Assembly (NCBI GenBank): GCA_020861095.1
Contig: JAJBTC010000053.1
Location: 1 to 49,695, forward strand
Reading direction: 5' to 3'
DNA: 49,695 nt
Source: Bacteroides sp.
GTDB taxonomy: Bacteria > Bacteroidota > Bacteroidia > Bacteroidales > Bacteroidaceae
Below are positions 25,116 through 33,567 of the stretch, one piece after another; the stretch's first letter is position 1, and each line of letters opens with the position of its first letter. The notes beneath the pieces were generated by a model, which ran no database searches, was not told where the DNA came from, and saw nothing but the letters and a program-made list of their open reading frames with translations. Made by a program: the position numbers and the translations under genes.

Positions 25116-26450
25116 ATGAACGCAGCTAAGGTATTAGACGATCTGAAAAGAAGGTTTCCCAACGAACCGGAGTATCATCAGGCAGTAGAAGAGGTACTCT
25201 TCACCATCGAAGAAGAATATAACAAACATCCCGAATTTGATAAGACCAACCTCATCGAGCGTCTTTGTATTCCTGAAAGAGTATACCAGTTCCGTGTAAC
25301 CTGGGTAGACGATAAAGGCAATGTGCAGACCAACATGGGTTACCGTGTACAGCACAACAACGCGATCGGCCCTTACAAAGGAGGGATCCGTTTTCACTCT
25401 TCTGTGAATCTTTCCATCCTGAAATTCCTCGCTTTCGAACAGACATTCAAAAACGCCCTGACTACTCTGCCTATGGGTGGTGGTAAAGGTGGTTCTGATT
25501 TCTCTCCGCGTGAAAAGTCAAACGCTGAAGTAATGCGTTTCGTACAATCATTCATGCTGGAACTGTGGCGCCACATTGGTCCTGACACCGACGTACCTGC
25601 GGGTGATATCGGTGTAGGTGGCCGTGAAGTAGGTTTCATGTTCGGTATGTATAAGAAATTGACTCACGAATTTACAGGTACCCTCACAGGTAAAGGTCGT
25701 GAGTTCGGTGGGTCTCTGATCCGTCCGGAAGCTACCGGTTACGGTAACATTTACTTCCTGATGGAAATGCTGAAAACAAAAGGTACAGACCTGCAAGGTA
25801 AAGTATGTCTGGTATCGGGTTCGGGAAATGTAGCTCAATACACGACTGAAAAAGTACTGGAACTGGGTGGAAAAGTAGTGACCATGTCAGACTCTGACGG
25901 TTATATCTACGATCCGGATGGTATCGACCGTGAGAAATTAGACTACATCATGGAACTGAAAAACTTCTACCGCGGTCGTATCCGTGAATACGCGGACAAA
26001 TATGGTTGTAAGTATGTAGAAGGAGCTCGTCCCTGGAATGAAAAAGGTGACATCGCTCTGCCTTCAGCTACTCAGAACGAGATCAACGGTGACGATGCCC
26101 AGGCATTGGTAGCAAACGGTGTGATTGCCGTATCGGAAGGGGCCAACATGCCCTCTACTCCGGAAGCGATCAAAGTATTCCAGGACGCTAAGGTTCTATA
26201 TGCTCCGGGTAAAGCCGCCAATGCGGGAGGTGTATCGGTATCCGGTCTGGAAATGACACAGAACTCGATCAAACTGAGCTGGAGCGAAGAAGAGGTAGAC
26301 GAGAAGCTGAAGAGCATCATGAAGAATATTCACGAAGCATGTGTACAATATGGTACGGAAGCAGACGGATATATCAATTATGTAAAAGGTGCCAATATCG
26401 CCGGATTTATGAAGGTGGCGAAAGCCATGATGGCACAAGGTATATTGTAA
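25116..26450 (+). CDS. gdhA: Glutamate dehydrogenase, predicted NADP type
   Basis: A 444-residue hexameric-type (family I) glutamate dehydrogenase interconverting 2-oxoglutarate plus ammonia and glutamate. It has the substrate lysine motif PMGGGKGGSD, GPDTDVPAGDIGVGGREVG, and the nucleotide loop VSGSGNVAQYTTEK. That loop and the following VTMSDSDGYIYD match the E. coli NADP-specific GdhA pattern, so NADP use and ammonia assimilation are inferred. The start at ATG 25116 is set by the promoter at 25029-25059. Codon use is strongly biased to GGT, CGT, TCT and ACT, unlike its neighbours and its paralogue at 42119, suggesting very high expression. A terminator follows at 26483. Confidence 0.95.
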   Translation: MNAAKVLDDLKRRFPNEPEYHQAVEEVLFTIEEEYNKHPEFDKTNLIERLCIPERVYQFRVTWVDDKGNVQTNMGYRVQHNNAIGPYKGGIRFHSSVNLSILKFLAFEQTFKNALTTLPMGGGKGGSDFSPREKSNAEVMRFVQSFMLELWRHIGPDTDVPAGDIGVGGREVGFMFGMYKKLTHEFTGTLTGKGREFGGSLIRPEATGYGNIYFLMEMLKTKGTDLQGKVCLVSGSGNVAQYTTEKVLELGGKVVTMSDSDGYIYDPDGIDREKLDYIMELKNFYRGRIREYADKYGCKYVEGARPWNEKGDIALPSATQNEINGDDAQALVANGVIAVSEGANMPSTPEAIKVFQDAKVLYAPGKAANAGGVSVSGLEMTQNSIKLSWSEEEVDEKLKSIMKNIHEACVQYGTEADGYINYVKGANIAGFMKVAKAMMAQGIL

Positions 26451-26482
26451 TAATCAGCCCGATATCTTTACTTGTCATAGTC

Positions 26483-26516
26483 AAAGGACTACCTGTTTGC
26501 TCAGGTAGTCCTTTTT
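26483..26516 (+). terminator. Terminator of the NADP-type GDH gene
   Basis: AAAGGACTACCTG (26483-26495) pairs perfectly with CAGGTAGTCCTTT (26502-26514) in a stem with a 6-nt loop, followed by further Ts. Confidence 0.92.
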
Positions 26517-26598
26517 GTTTCTACGGGTTCACGAGGCTATCTCAAAATAAAAAATTGTGGCAGCTTTACTTATAATCTGTAACTTAAGATCCAATAAT

Positions 26599-26646
26599 CC
26601 CCTTATTTTAGCTCTATTCTATTAATAGAAAGGGAAAAATAAGGGG
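26599..26646. repeat. AT-rich hairpin between convergent genes
   Basis: CCCCTTATTTT (26599-26609) opposes AAAATAAGGGG (26636-26646), with an inner TCTATT/AATAGA. It may end the leftward operon. The rest of 26517-26856 shows no gene; ACGAATC is repeated at 26824 and 26839. Confidence 0.55.
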
Positions 26647-26856
26647 AGTTTCTTTAAAGAGGTTTCCATCTACCAGATTTTCATTTCTGAAATTCTATTT
26701 TGATACAGTCTCAGTTAACAAATGAGCATTCTTAAATGCAGGCAGCACTCGGCCCAATAGGATACAGAGTCCGGATTTATAGAATCTGATTCAACTGCTT
26801 ATGGGATCTGAGATCCTGTCTGTACGAATCTATTCATACGAATCACAGAGAATTCC

Positions 26857-28464
26857 TTAATAATCATACTCCAGTGAGAACTCATCTATATACAACTCGC
26901 TGGAAGTACTTCCGACAAAGTAATCTCCATATTTGCTGGCTGTACAGACAATGACCAGATAGGTCGGTACCCGGTCGGTCGCCCGATAATCCAATACCAG
27001 TTCAAACTCCCGGTAGTCGGGAACATCCGCACCGGAACTGAATTCCGCGTACGCAATGATATTCGGATCGTTGATATCGAACAACTTTCTGTTGGCTGGC
27101 TTCGTACGTATACGTACCGGTTCGTCCCAGTCTCCAACAGCGACATAGATATGGCATGTATCGGGCCGTCCTTTAAAGTCCGCGAAATCTCCTGAAGCAT
27201 AATCCATAGGACCTGTCTTGTATTTGTAGTAGCCCTTCAATTTGGTCGGACGGGCCGTAAAAGGCTTTCCGAAATCCAGAATACCGTTAGTACCATCCGT
27301 ATCAATAAACTCTCCGACAAACAGGTTGCCGGCGGCAAACTTTCCGAATCCCAACGCCCCTACAAACTTAGACTCCAGATAAGCGGCCTGCCCCTCGTTC
27401 TTTCCACTCCAGATATCACTTGTCGGCACCGTATTGCTCTCTCCTACCGTTGTCGCACCTTTATTGCCACTGTCCCAGAAAGGAGTTTCATCCCGGGCAT
27501 ACGGATACCAGACATCTCCCACCTTGTGCCAGTTGTCAAACGTACCTCCCGGAAGCATCACTGCCTCTCCGGTAGTAAAGGCTATTTCTGTTCCGTAATC
27601 TTCCCCGGAATACGCACGGCATACATAATTGGTTTTTTCCTTCAGATGCGGCACACATGCTGAGAAGTTCCCACCACTATGGGTGACATAGGATGCATCT
27701 ACCACAGTCCACCCTTCTTCTATCTCCTCACGGATCTCAAAACCGTTATCTGCTCCGTCCAACCCTTCTCCGTAGAGCCAGGCTACATTCACCCAGGCAT
27801 CAGCCTGAGTAGTAGAAACGGTCACATCAGTCTGGAAGATATAAAGAGTCCATTCTTCCATAACGATAAAGTCACTGTAATTGACCACTACTTTTGCTTT
27901 GCAGTAATTACCCAGATACTCCCAATCGATAGGAGGTACTTCGGTACTCATATTGATGGTAGAGCCCGTAGGACCCAGTTTCAACCGTTCGATCGTAAGA
28001 TCCTTCAGTAATATTTTGTCCGTCACACGTGCCACCGCATAGCATTCCTCCGGATAGAATTCCGGTTCGCCCACCTGTATATAGTCTCCGGCTATCTTAA
28101 ATTCACGGTCAATCGTCTGCTGAGCTTTTATCGTCCACTCATATTCCTGATACAGCTGTAGAGTCACCTTTGGAGAATCGCTCAGATCCAGCAGCATACC
28201 CGCTTCTAACGGTCCGGTAGCCCCTTCCGTCATCTCGATCTCTCTGAGGTAAACCCTTTTCAGATATACGGTATCGGCAACGGTCACTGTCACCGTACGG
28301 GTTTCGTTGTTGATGATCGTATTCCCGATCTGCCCACGCACATTGAATTTCGTGATCTCTACCGGTATGGAAGGATAGCCCAGATCGTTCTCGATGCAAC
28401 CGCAGAGGACCGTCATCAACCATCCGATTAAGAGTGACGGTATATGTATATGTGATCTTTTCAT
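26857..28464 (-). CDS. PCMD-domain surface lipoprotein
   Basis: A 535-residue predicted lipoprotein (signal MKRSHIHIPSLLIGWLMTVL, Cys after CG). The N-terminal half looks like stacked beta-sandwich domains (for example ITKFNVRGQIGNTIINNETR). The C-terminal part, from about residue 310, matches the C-terminus of the 715-residue neighbour: FWDSGNKGAT, FGKFAAGNLFVG, DGTNGILDFGKPFTARP, SKYGDYFVGS. This resembles the PCMD (putative carbohydrate metabolism) domain. It is last in the leftward six-gene operon, starting 4 nt after the barrel gene's stop. The ATG at 28462-28464 is preferred over one 27 nt upstream, which overlaps that gene. A surface carbohydrate- or protein-binding role is inferred only. 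Confidence 0.8.
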   Translation of the reverse strand: MKRSHIHIPSLLIGWLMTVLCGCIENDLGYPSIPVEITKFNVRGQIGNTIINNETRTVTVTVADTVYLKRVYLREIEMTEGATGPLEAGMLLDLSDSPKVTLQLYQEYEWTIKAQQTIDREFKIAGDYIQVGEPEFYPEECYAVARVTDKILLKDLTIERLKLGPTGSTINMSTEVPPIDWEYLGNYCKAKVVVNYSDFIVMEEWTLYIFQTDVTVSTTQADAWVNVAWLYGEGLDGADNGFEIREEIEEGWTVVDASYVTHSGGNFSACVPHLKEKTNYVCRAYSGEDYGTEIAFTTGEAVMLPGGTFDNWHKVGDVWYPYARDETPFWDSGNKGATTVGESNTVPTSDIWSGKNEGQAAYLESKFVGALGFGKFAAGNLFVGEFIDTDGTNGILDFGKPFTARPTKLKGYYKYKTGPMDYASGDFADFKGRPDTCHIYVAVGDWDEPVRIRTKPANRKLFDINDPNIIAYAEFSSGADVPDYREFELVLDYRATDRVPTYLVIVCTASKYGDYFVGSTSSELYIDEFSLEYDY

Positions 28465-28468
28465 CGTG

Positions 28469-29353
28469 TTACAAACAAACGGTGATACCAATATTTATAT
28501 TAAACAGATTGATCTTAAAGTCTGCTCCGCTCTTGTGTCTGGAACCACTCTCGCCCAGATTGTTGCGCTGTTTTTCATAACGTACCTTAAAGCCGGCGAC
28601 CCCGAAAGACAGCTCCGCGCTGACGTTCTGCATAATGAAGACCGTGACTCCGGGATTGATGCCCAGATGACCTTCATGTATGGTAGTATCGGTGATCTTG
28701 TGCTCCGCGTCAAATTCACGGGAAAAACGGGACGTACCTGTATTGTAAGCCAGCGTGGTTTCATTGAATAACCCGAATCGTCTGCTTTTGTCTACTCCTA
28801 CATAGGAACGATAGAAAAGGGCGAAAGAATACAGATCTTCCGTATAACGCATATCCCGCAGAGAGACATCTAAATCATCGATCTCTATAGAGACATTATC
28901 CAGCTGTCCTACCGTATGGCTGTATCCCATCTTCGCTCCGATCACCAGGTTGTCCTTTACGGCATACCCGATAAAAGGATTGACAGACATCATGCGCAGA
29001 TGACAGTCGAAACCCTCGATCAGGGAGAAAAGCAGGCGGCTGTCGTCACTGTCAAAATCAATGTAGGAAGCCGTGAGCCCTCCGATCCATTTGCCCTGGG
29101 GAATGAACCGGTAGTTCATGATCCCGCGGTTGTGACGTCCCACACCTTTGGTATAGATCACATCCGAGGGATGGACCTCTTGCTGCAGTTCTTCATCCAA
29201 CCATAAAAAGATAGTATCCCGGATAACGACCGTCTCACGGATCACTGAATCCTGTCCGGCCACATTGCGCAACGTATCCGCGATCACCTGAGCCGGAGTA
29301 TGCAGTGTCACCAGCAGTCCGATCATACTAAGTATTATATATCTTCCAGCCAT
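28469..29353 (-). CDS. Putative outer-membrane beta-barrel protein, paralogue 2
   Basis: A 294-residue exported protein (signal about 1-21, ending TPAQ) with a long N-terminal insert (about 22-75) and then alternating amphipathic strands. The block RFIPQGKWIGGLTASYIDF...FIGYAVKDNLVIGAKMGYSHT aligns with FVPKGQWIVGSSVSYSEHT...LLYAFKDNLALGGRFTYGRT in the next gene, so the two are paralogues. The C-terminus, ADFKINLFNINIGITVCL, is strand-like, as expected for a barrel. Function is unknown. It starts 3 nt after the stop of paralogue 1 and is probably translationally coupled. Confidence 0.75.
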   Translation of the reverse strand: MAGRYIILSMIGLLVTLHTPAQVIADTLRNVAGQDSVIRETVVIRDTIFLWLDEELQQEVHPSDVIYTKGVGRHNRGIMNYRFIPQGKWIGGLTASYIDFDSDDSRLLFSLIEGFDCHLRMMSVNPFIGYAVKDNLVIGAKMGYSHTVGQLDNVSIEIDDLDVSLRDMRYTEDLYSFALFYRSYVGVDKSRRFGLFNETTLAYNTGTSRFSREFDAEHKITDTTIHEGHLGINPGVTVFIMQNVSAELSFGVAGFKVRYEKQRNNLGESGSRHKSGADFKINLFNINIGITVCL

Positions 29354-29356
29354 TTG

Positions 29357-30109
29357 TTACAGATAGAATGCGATCCCTAATGCTATAGAGAATATATTAA
29401 TCCTGAAATTCGCGGAGTTCATCGTACGTTCTCCGATATATACCTGATCCGTGGTCTGACGTGTCTTACTGAAATTGAATCCCAATACTCCTACACTCAC
29501 CTCTACCGCCGTATAGTTATTGATAAAAGCCACCATGCCCGGTGCTACTCCGATCTTCAGATCGGTGGAGGTAGCATACGTTCCGGTGATAGACTCACCG
29601 CTGCCACTGACCATTTTGGACTGGCTGCCTCCCATCTGCAACTGCGCATCGTTGTACAGACCAAACCGTTGACTGCTGCCCAGATTGATATAATTGCGCA
29701 ACACGGCCATGCCCGAATAAGAATGTTTGAGTGTATAGAGATTATCTATATCGAAGTCATTGTCTTCATCCAGTGTAATGGTCACCCCATCCATCTTGAA
29801 GAGTGTACGACCGTAGGTAAATCGTCCTCCCAAAGCCAGGTTGTCCTTAAACGCATACAAAAGCATCGGACTGACTTTGAAGGTATACCCGTCCGAATTG
29901 AATCCGTCCAGTACAAGAAACTGGTAGTTCTTCTCCGTATGTTCCGAATAGGAAACCGAACTACCCACGATCCATTGCCCCTTAGGCACAAAGGTATTTA
30001 ATTCTATATCACGTTTAAACTCCTGCGCCGGAGTATACAGGATGCCCGACAACAGGAGTAAAACAATTGTAAGTATTTTCTTCACTTTTTCAGTCAACCC
30101 ATCATTCAT
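29357..30109 (-). CDS. Putative outer-membrane beta-barrel protein, paralogue 1
   Basis: A 250-residue exported protein with signal segment VKKILTIVLLLLSGILYTPAQ. After it come beta-rich repeats and a C-terminal FRINIFSIALGIAFYL. The start is uncertain: the ATG at 30107-30109 overlaps the upstream gene by 8 nt, while a GTG at 30085 would begin exactly at the signal peptide. It is paralogous to the next gene but lacks that protein's N-terminal insert. It lies between two PCMD lipoprotein genes, which suggests lipoprotein/barrel pairs at the cell surface. Function is unknown. Confidence 0.72.
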   Translation of the reverse strand: MNDGLTEKVKKILTIVLLLLSGILYTPAQEFKRDIELNTFVPKGQWIVGSSVSYSEHTEKNYQFLVLDGFNSDGYTFKVSPMLLYAFKDNLALGGRFTYGRTLFKMDGVTITLDEDNDFDIDNLYTLKHSYSGMAVLRNYINLGSSQRFGLYNDAQLQMGGSQSKMVSGSGESITGTYATSTDLKIGVAPGMVAFINNYTAVEVSVGVLGFNFSKTRQTTDQVYIGERTMNSANFRINIFSIALGIAFYL

Positions 30110-32249
30110 AAACCAGTTCCAGATCATCCAGCCACATACAGCTCTCTGAGCTACCAGTAAAATAGTCGCCGTATTTACTTGCGGATGCCACAATGACAAT
30201 AGCCGTAGGCTTCCGATCCCAGGTACGGTAATCCAACTCGATCTCAAAAGGGATCAGACCTTCACCCGTGGTAGACTCATATAAGGTCTTTTCGCCATAA
30301 GCGATAGTACCCGCCACATCCGCATCGAATAGCTGACGCTCAGAAGTCTTGGTTTTTATGATATAGGGCCAGTTCTCTCCTTTGTAGTCCTCACCTTCCC
30401 AGTCGCCCACAGCAATGTAGACAGATCCCTGGTCCGGATCTCCATTTCTGAGTTCATGATAATCGGTATTGCTTGCGTAATCCACAATACCGCAGTTGTA
30501 TCTGATATACCCACGCATCTTTACCGGCCGGTCGCTGAAGGTGCGACCGAATCCCAAGATCCCATCTGTACCACTTGTATCCAGATATTTTCCGGCAAAG
30601 ACATTCCCAGCGGCGAATTTTCCGAAAATACCTACTCCGACAAACTGAGACTGCATCTTGATCGAGCGGTTGCCGCTTGCGTAAATAGTTTCATCGTATA
30701 CTGTCACATTCCCTCCCAAGGTAGCAGCTCCCTCATTGCCTGTATCCCAGAATCTTGCCTCATCTGCTGCATGTACCAGCAAAGGAGTAGCTCCGGACCA
30801 TCTCTCAAAACTATTGTTCGGCAGTTGAGCCCCCTCAGTAGTGAATGTATAGATGGCATAGGCACTTTCACCTTCCGCCACCTGATATTCGTAAGTTGTA
30901 ACCGGAGACAAGCCTGTCAGTTGTGCCAGGAAACTTGTACCGTTGATCTCCACCTCTGCTTCGGTCCACTGCGGGTCACCGCTTTTGCGATACCGGAAAT
31001 AAACTCTTTCCTCAGGGGTATTCACGACCTGTCCGCGCAACGTAGCCCTGTTGGCAAACACTTCGTGCGGCAGTACCTGGTCGGCCACCACATTACTTCC
31101 CCCGACGGTAAGGATGAGATCCTCTGTCCGGTTTTTGCCATTCTCGTCCGTAGCAGAGAGAGTAATAGTTACCAAGCCGTTCTCGGCTGTAAATTTCCCG
31201 ACCAGAGCAGCCCCGAACACAAGCTGCATATCTGACTTACCGTTTGCCTCTTTCAATTTGTAAGTAAGACCTTTCTCCGCCAGACTTCCACGTTCGCTAT
31301 CTTTCAGGCTCATCATATCCATATAGGTAGGTAATGCCCACTCGGCAAAACGTTCACAACCCAGTATCACACTTTTCAGAGAAGAGCTGGTGGAAATGCC
31401 GACTTCCAGGTCTTTCGCTTCTGCCAGATCCAGGTAGTAAGGCATATCTTCCTCGAATATCCCATAGAAGAAGGGACGCTGATAGATCTCCACTTCATCT
31501 GTGATCTCTTCTAAAGGAGTGGTGACCACCTTTACTTTCAGATCCGCCCCTCCACTCACTGTGCCCTGGTCTGCATAGGAGAATTGGAATTCGTACAGGG
31601 TAGAGCCTTCTACTTCGATCCGTTCCGATCTGGTATAAGCCACCCCACTCAACGACGTACCCTCGAATGTATATTCCAATACGGGGTTACCTTCCGGTAC
31701 AATAAAGTATCCCAGCGCATACTCTCCGTCCGGAGCAAAACTCAATTCCCCTTTCACCGAAGAGACCGTTACGCTGTATTCACTGAAAGCAGTCTGCAAC
31801 GTGGCGTCGTCAAACTCTACGCCCACAACCGTATTGACGATCCGGCCTACTACTTCCAGCGGAGTATGTTCTCCGGCTGTTACAATAAACGTTTTTTCTT
31901 TTTTGTAGAAAACTTCATTATAGGAGATATCCACAGAGTCACCTGCTGTTATTCGCACCCGATAGTCTCCTCCACGCAGTGTGATCTCCTCAGGGATTTC
32001 ATCCACACCTTTATAGTATTGTATCAGTCCGTTCTGACTGTACAGGCGGATCTCACATTCTTCTTTCAGACGGGCTTCGTCTTCCGCGCTTAACGCGCGG
32101 GTAGAAGCCACGTTTATCGTATTTTCGATATCCACTTTCATGCGAATAGTTCCTTCACCGTCTGTATAGAGTTCTTTACGATCACATGACCAGAGAAGCG
32201 TAAACAGACACAAAGAAAAAAACGATAGTTTAAGTATATACTTGTTCAT
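30102..32249 (-). CDS. DUF4493 plus PCMD surface lipoprotein
   Basis: A 715-residue lipoprotein (signal MNKYILKLSFFSLCLFTLLW, lipobox LLWSC, Cys22). Residues about 30-250 look like a DUF4493 domain: a strand-rich region with IRLYSQNGLIQYYKGVDEIP and LRGGDYRVRITAGDS. A central stretch (about 395-475) is fibronectin-III-like (ATLRGQVVNTPEERVYFRYR, TTYEYQVAEG). The C-terminal region (about 480-715) is PCMD-like and parallels the 535-residue lipoprotein (FWDTGNEGAATLGG, FGKFAAGNVFAG). It combines features of the other lipoproteins in the operon. The start is 15 nt after the upstream stop. Role unknown; cell-surface binding or assembly is inferred. Confidence 0.82.
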   Translation of the reverse strand: MNKYILKLSFFSLCLFTLLWSCDRKELYTDGEGTIRMKVDIENTINVASTRALSAEDEARLKEECEIRLYSQNGLIQYYKGVDEIPEEITLRGGDYRVRITAGDSVDISYNEVFYKKEKTFIVTAGEHTPLEVVGRIVNTVVGVEFDDATLQTAFSEYSVTVSSVKGELSFAPDGEYALGYFIVPEGNPVLEYTFEGTSLSGVAYTRSERIEVEGSTLYEFQFSYADQGTVSGGADLKVKVVTTPLEEITDEVEIYQRPFFYGIFEEDMPYYLDLAEAKDLEVGISTSSSLKSVILGCERFAEWALPTYMDMMSLKDSERGSLAEKGLTYKLKEANGKSDMQLVFGAALVGKFTAENGLVTITLSATDENGKNRTEDLILTVGGSNVVADQVLPHEVFANRATLRGQVVNTPEERVYFRYRKSGDPQWTEAEVEINGTSFLAQLTGLSPVTTYEYQVAEGESAYAIYTFTTEGAQLPNNSFERWSGATPLLVHAADEARFWDTGNEGAATLGGNVTVYDETIYASGNRSIKMQSQFVGVGIFGKFAAGNVFAGKYLDTSGTDGILGFGRTFSDRPVKMRGYIRYNCGIVDYASNTDYHELRNGDPDQGSVYIAVGDWEGEDYKGENWPYIIKTKTSERQLFDADVAGTIAYGEKTLYESTTGEGLIPFEIELDYRTWDRKPTAIVIVASASKYGDYFTGSSESCMWLDDLELVYE

Positions 32250-32264
32250 CTGGTTTTCTTCATT

Positions 32265-33566
32265 TTAATAAGTAAATAAGGTGAGTAGCTGAGACTCCTC
32301 ATTATCGGTATTATCTACTACAGTGATCTTAAACGTATGAGTTCCCGAATATATATTCAACAATCCCGTAAAACCGGTAATATCGAAATCCACAGTCACC
32401 GCATCTATCACCTGCGCACCATAGGGAAGTCCCAGGCTCGAAATTCCTTCTTCATACTGGCCCGGATAGGCCAGATCGAATTTCGTGGGCATAAATTCCG
32501 TAAGCACTTCGATAAACTTATTGTCCGAACTTCCGATCTCCACATGCAAGTGTCTGATACCTGCCTCTGCGGCGATCTTCACCAATACCGGATAAGGATT
32601 GGAAATGCTGGCATCCGCTGGAATGATGATAGTCTGATCGATATCAAACCCATCCCCGACAATGGAGATCTTATTGTCTCCCGGTTGTGGATCCGGTCCC
32701 GGATCCGTACCACCACCGTTCTCATCGCCCGGATCTGTGATGGTAGGCTCTTCTCCCGGATCAATCGTTATGTCTTTTTCTATGATCTCACACTCCACAT
32801 CTATGGTGATGGAAATACCGGCAGATCCGTCATCATCGCCTTCACCGGGTCCGGTAGTTACCAACGAATACCGGACGATACGATGCTGACCGGCTTTCGC
32901 ATCGGCAAACCCTTTGTGCAACGTAAGTTTTTCCCCATCTACCGTACCGTTGAATGTAGCCTCCAGCAGATTCGTCGGATTCACCGCTTTAAAATATCCC
33001 GCACGGGTATCTATATTTTCATATTTCAGGGAAGCATCGCTCAGGCTCACGGTAGTCACTACATCGTTGCCCAACAGGGCAGTGAGTGCTTCGTCATATT
33101 CTACCGTCACCATGATGCTTTGCAGGTAACATTCCAGATCCGTGATCTCTGTTACCTCATCTTCCCGGATCGCGAAATCCTGTTTTCCGAAATAAAAAGG
33201 ATTTTCAAATTCGGCAGGCAATTCCTCGTGTGAATAGGCTGCCACGCTATAGTTCCCTACTTTCATGGAGTATACCTCCGGCATTTCGCTGTACTTCCAG
33301 GACACCAACTGTTTGTTATCGTTATCTACATCATAAATAATGATCGTATAGTTGTCTGTATTCACATCAGAAGCAGCACGGCTGATCTGGTTTACAGCTA
33401 CATCCACCGCCAGTTTCAAGGAGGCCAGGCTGACAGTACCTTCCACCGTCTCTTCTCCGGGTTGCTCTTTTCCGCCAAAGTTTTCACGGTCGCATGCTCC
33501 GAACGTCAACAGGACAGCGCAAAAAGCAAAAAGTATATATATGGACTTTTTCATACAGTTCTTCAT
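32265..33566 (-). CDS. DUF4493 surface lipoprotein
   Basis: A 433-residue lipoprotein (signal about 1-24, lipobox TFGAC). Residues about 45-260 are DUF4493-like (TIIIYDVDNDNKQLVSWKYSEMP, MKVGNYSVAAYSHEELPAEF). A Pro/Gly/Asp-rich linker, TDPGDENGGGTDPGPDPQPG (about 277-296), leads to a C-terminal beta domain ending SQLLTLFTY. It has no PCMD domain. It starts 1 nt after the stop of the 812-residue protein; a second ATG 12 nt further in also gives a good signal peptide. Function unknown; the linker implies a surface-exposed two-domain protein. Confidence 0.8.
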   Translation of the reverse strand: MKNCMKKSIYILFAFCAVLLTFGACDRENFGGKEQPGEETVEGTVSLASLKLAVDVAVNQISRAASDVNTDNYTIIIYDVDNDNKQLVSWKYSEMPEVYSMKVGNYSVAAYSHEELPAEFENPFYFGKQDFAIREDEVTEITDLECYLQSIMVTVEYDEALTALLGNDVVTTVSLSDASLKYENIDTRAGYFKAVNPTNLLEATFNGTVDGEKLTLHKGFADAKAGQHRIVRYSLVTTGPGEGDDDGSAGISITIDVECEIIEKDITIDPGEEPTITDPGDENGGGTDPGPDPQPGDNKISIVGDGFDIDQTIIIPADASISNPYPVLVKIAAEAGIRHLHVEIGSSDNKFIEVLTEFMPTKFDLAYPGQYEEGISSLGLPYGAQVIDAVTVDFDITGFTGLLNIYSGTHTFKITVVDNTDNEESQLLTLFTY

Positions 33567-33567
33567 T

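Noticed and set aside
32337..33233. 298-codon plus-strand ORF in the lipoprotein operon
   Set aside because: Shadow of the DUF4493 lipoprotein gene; no signal peptide or domain.
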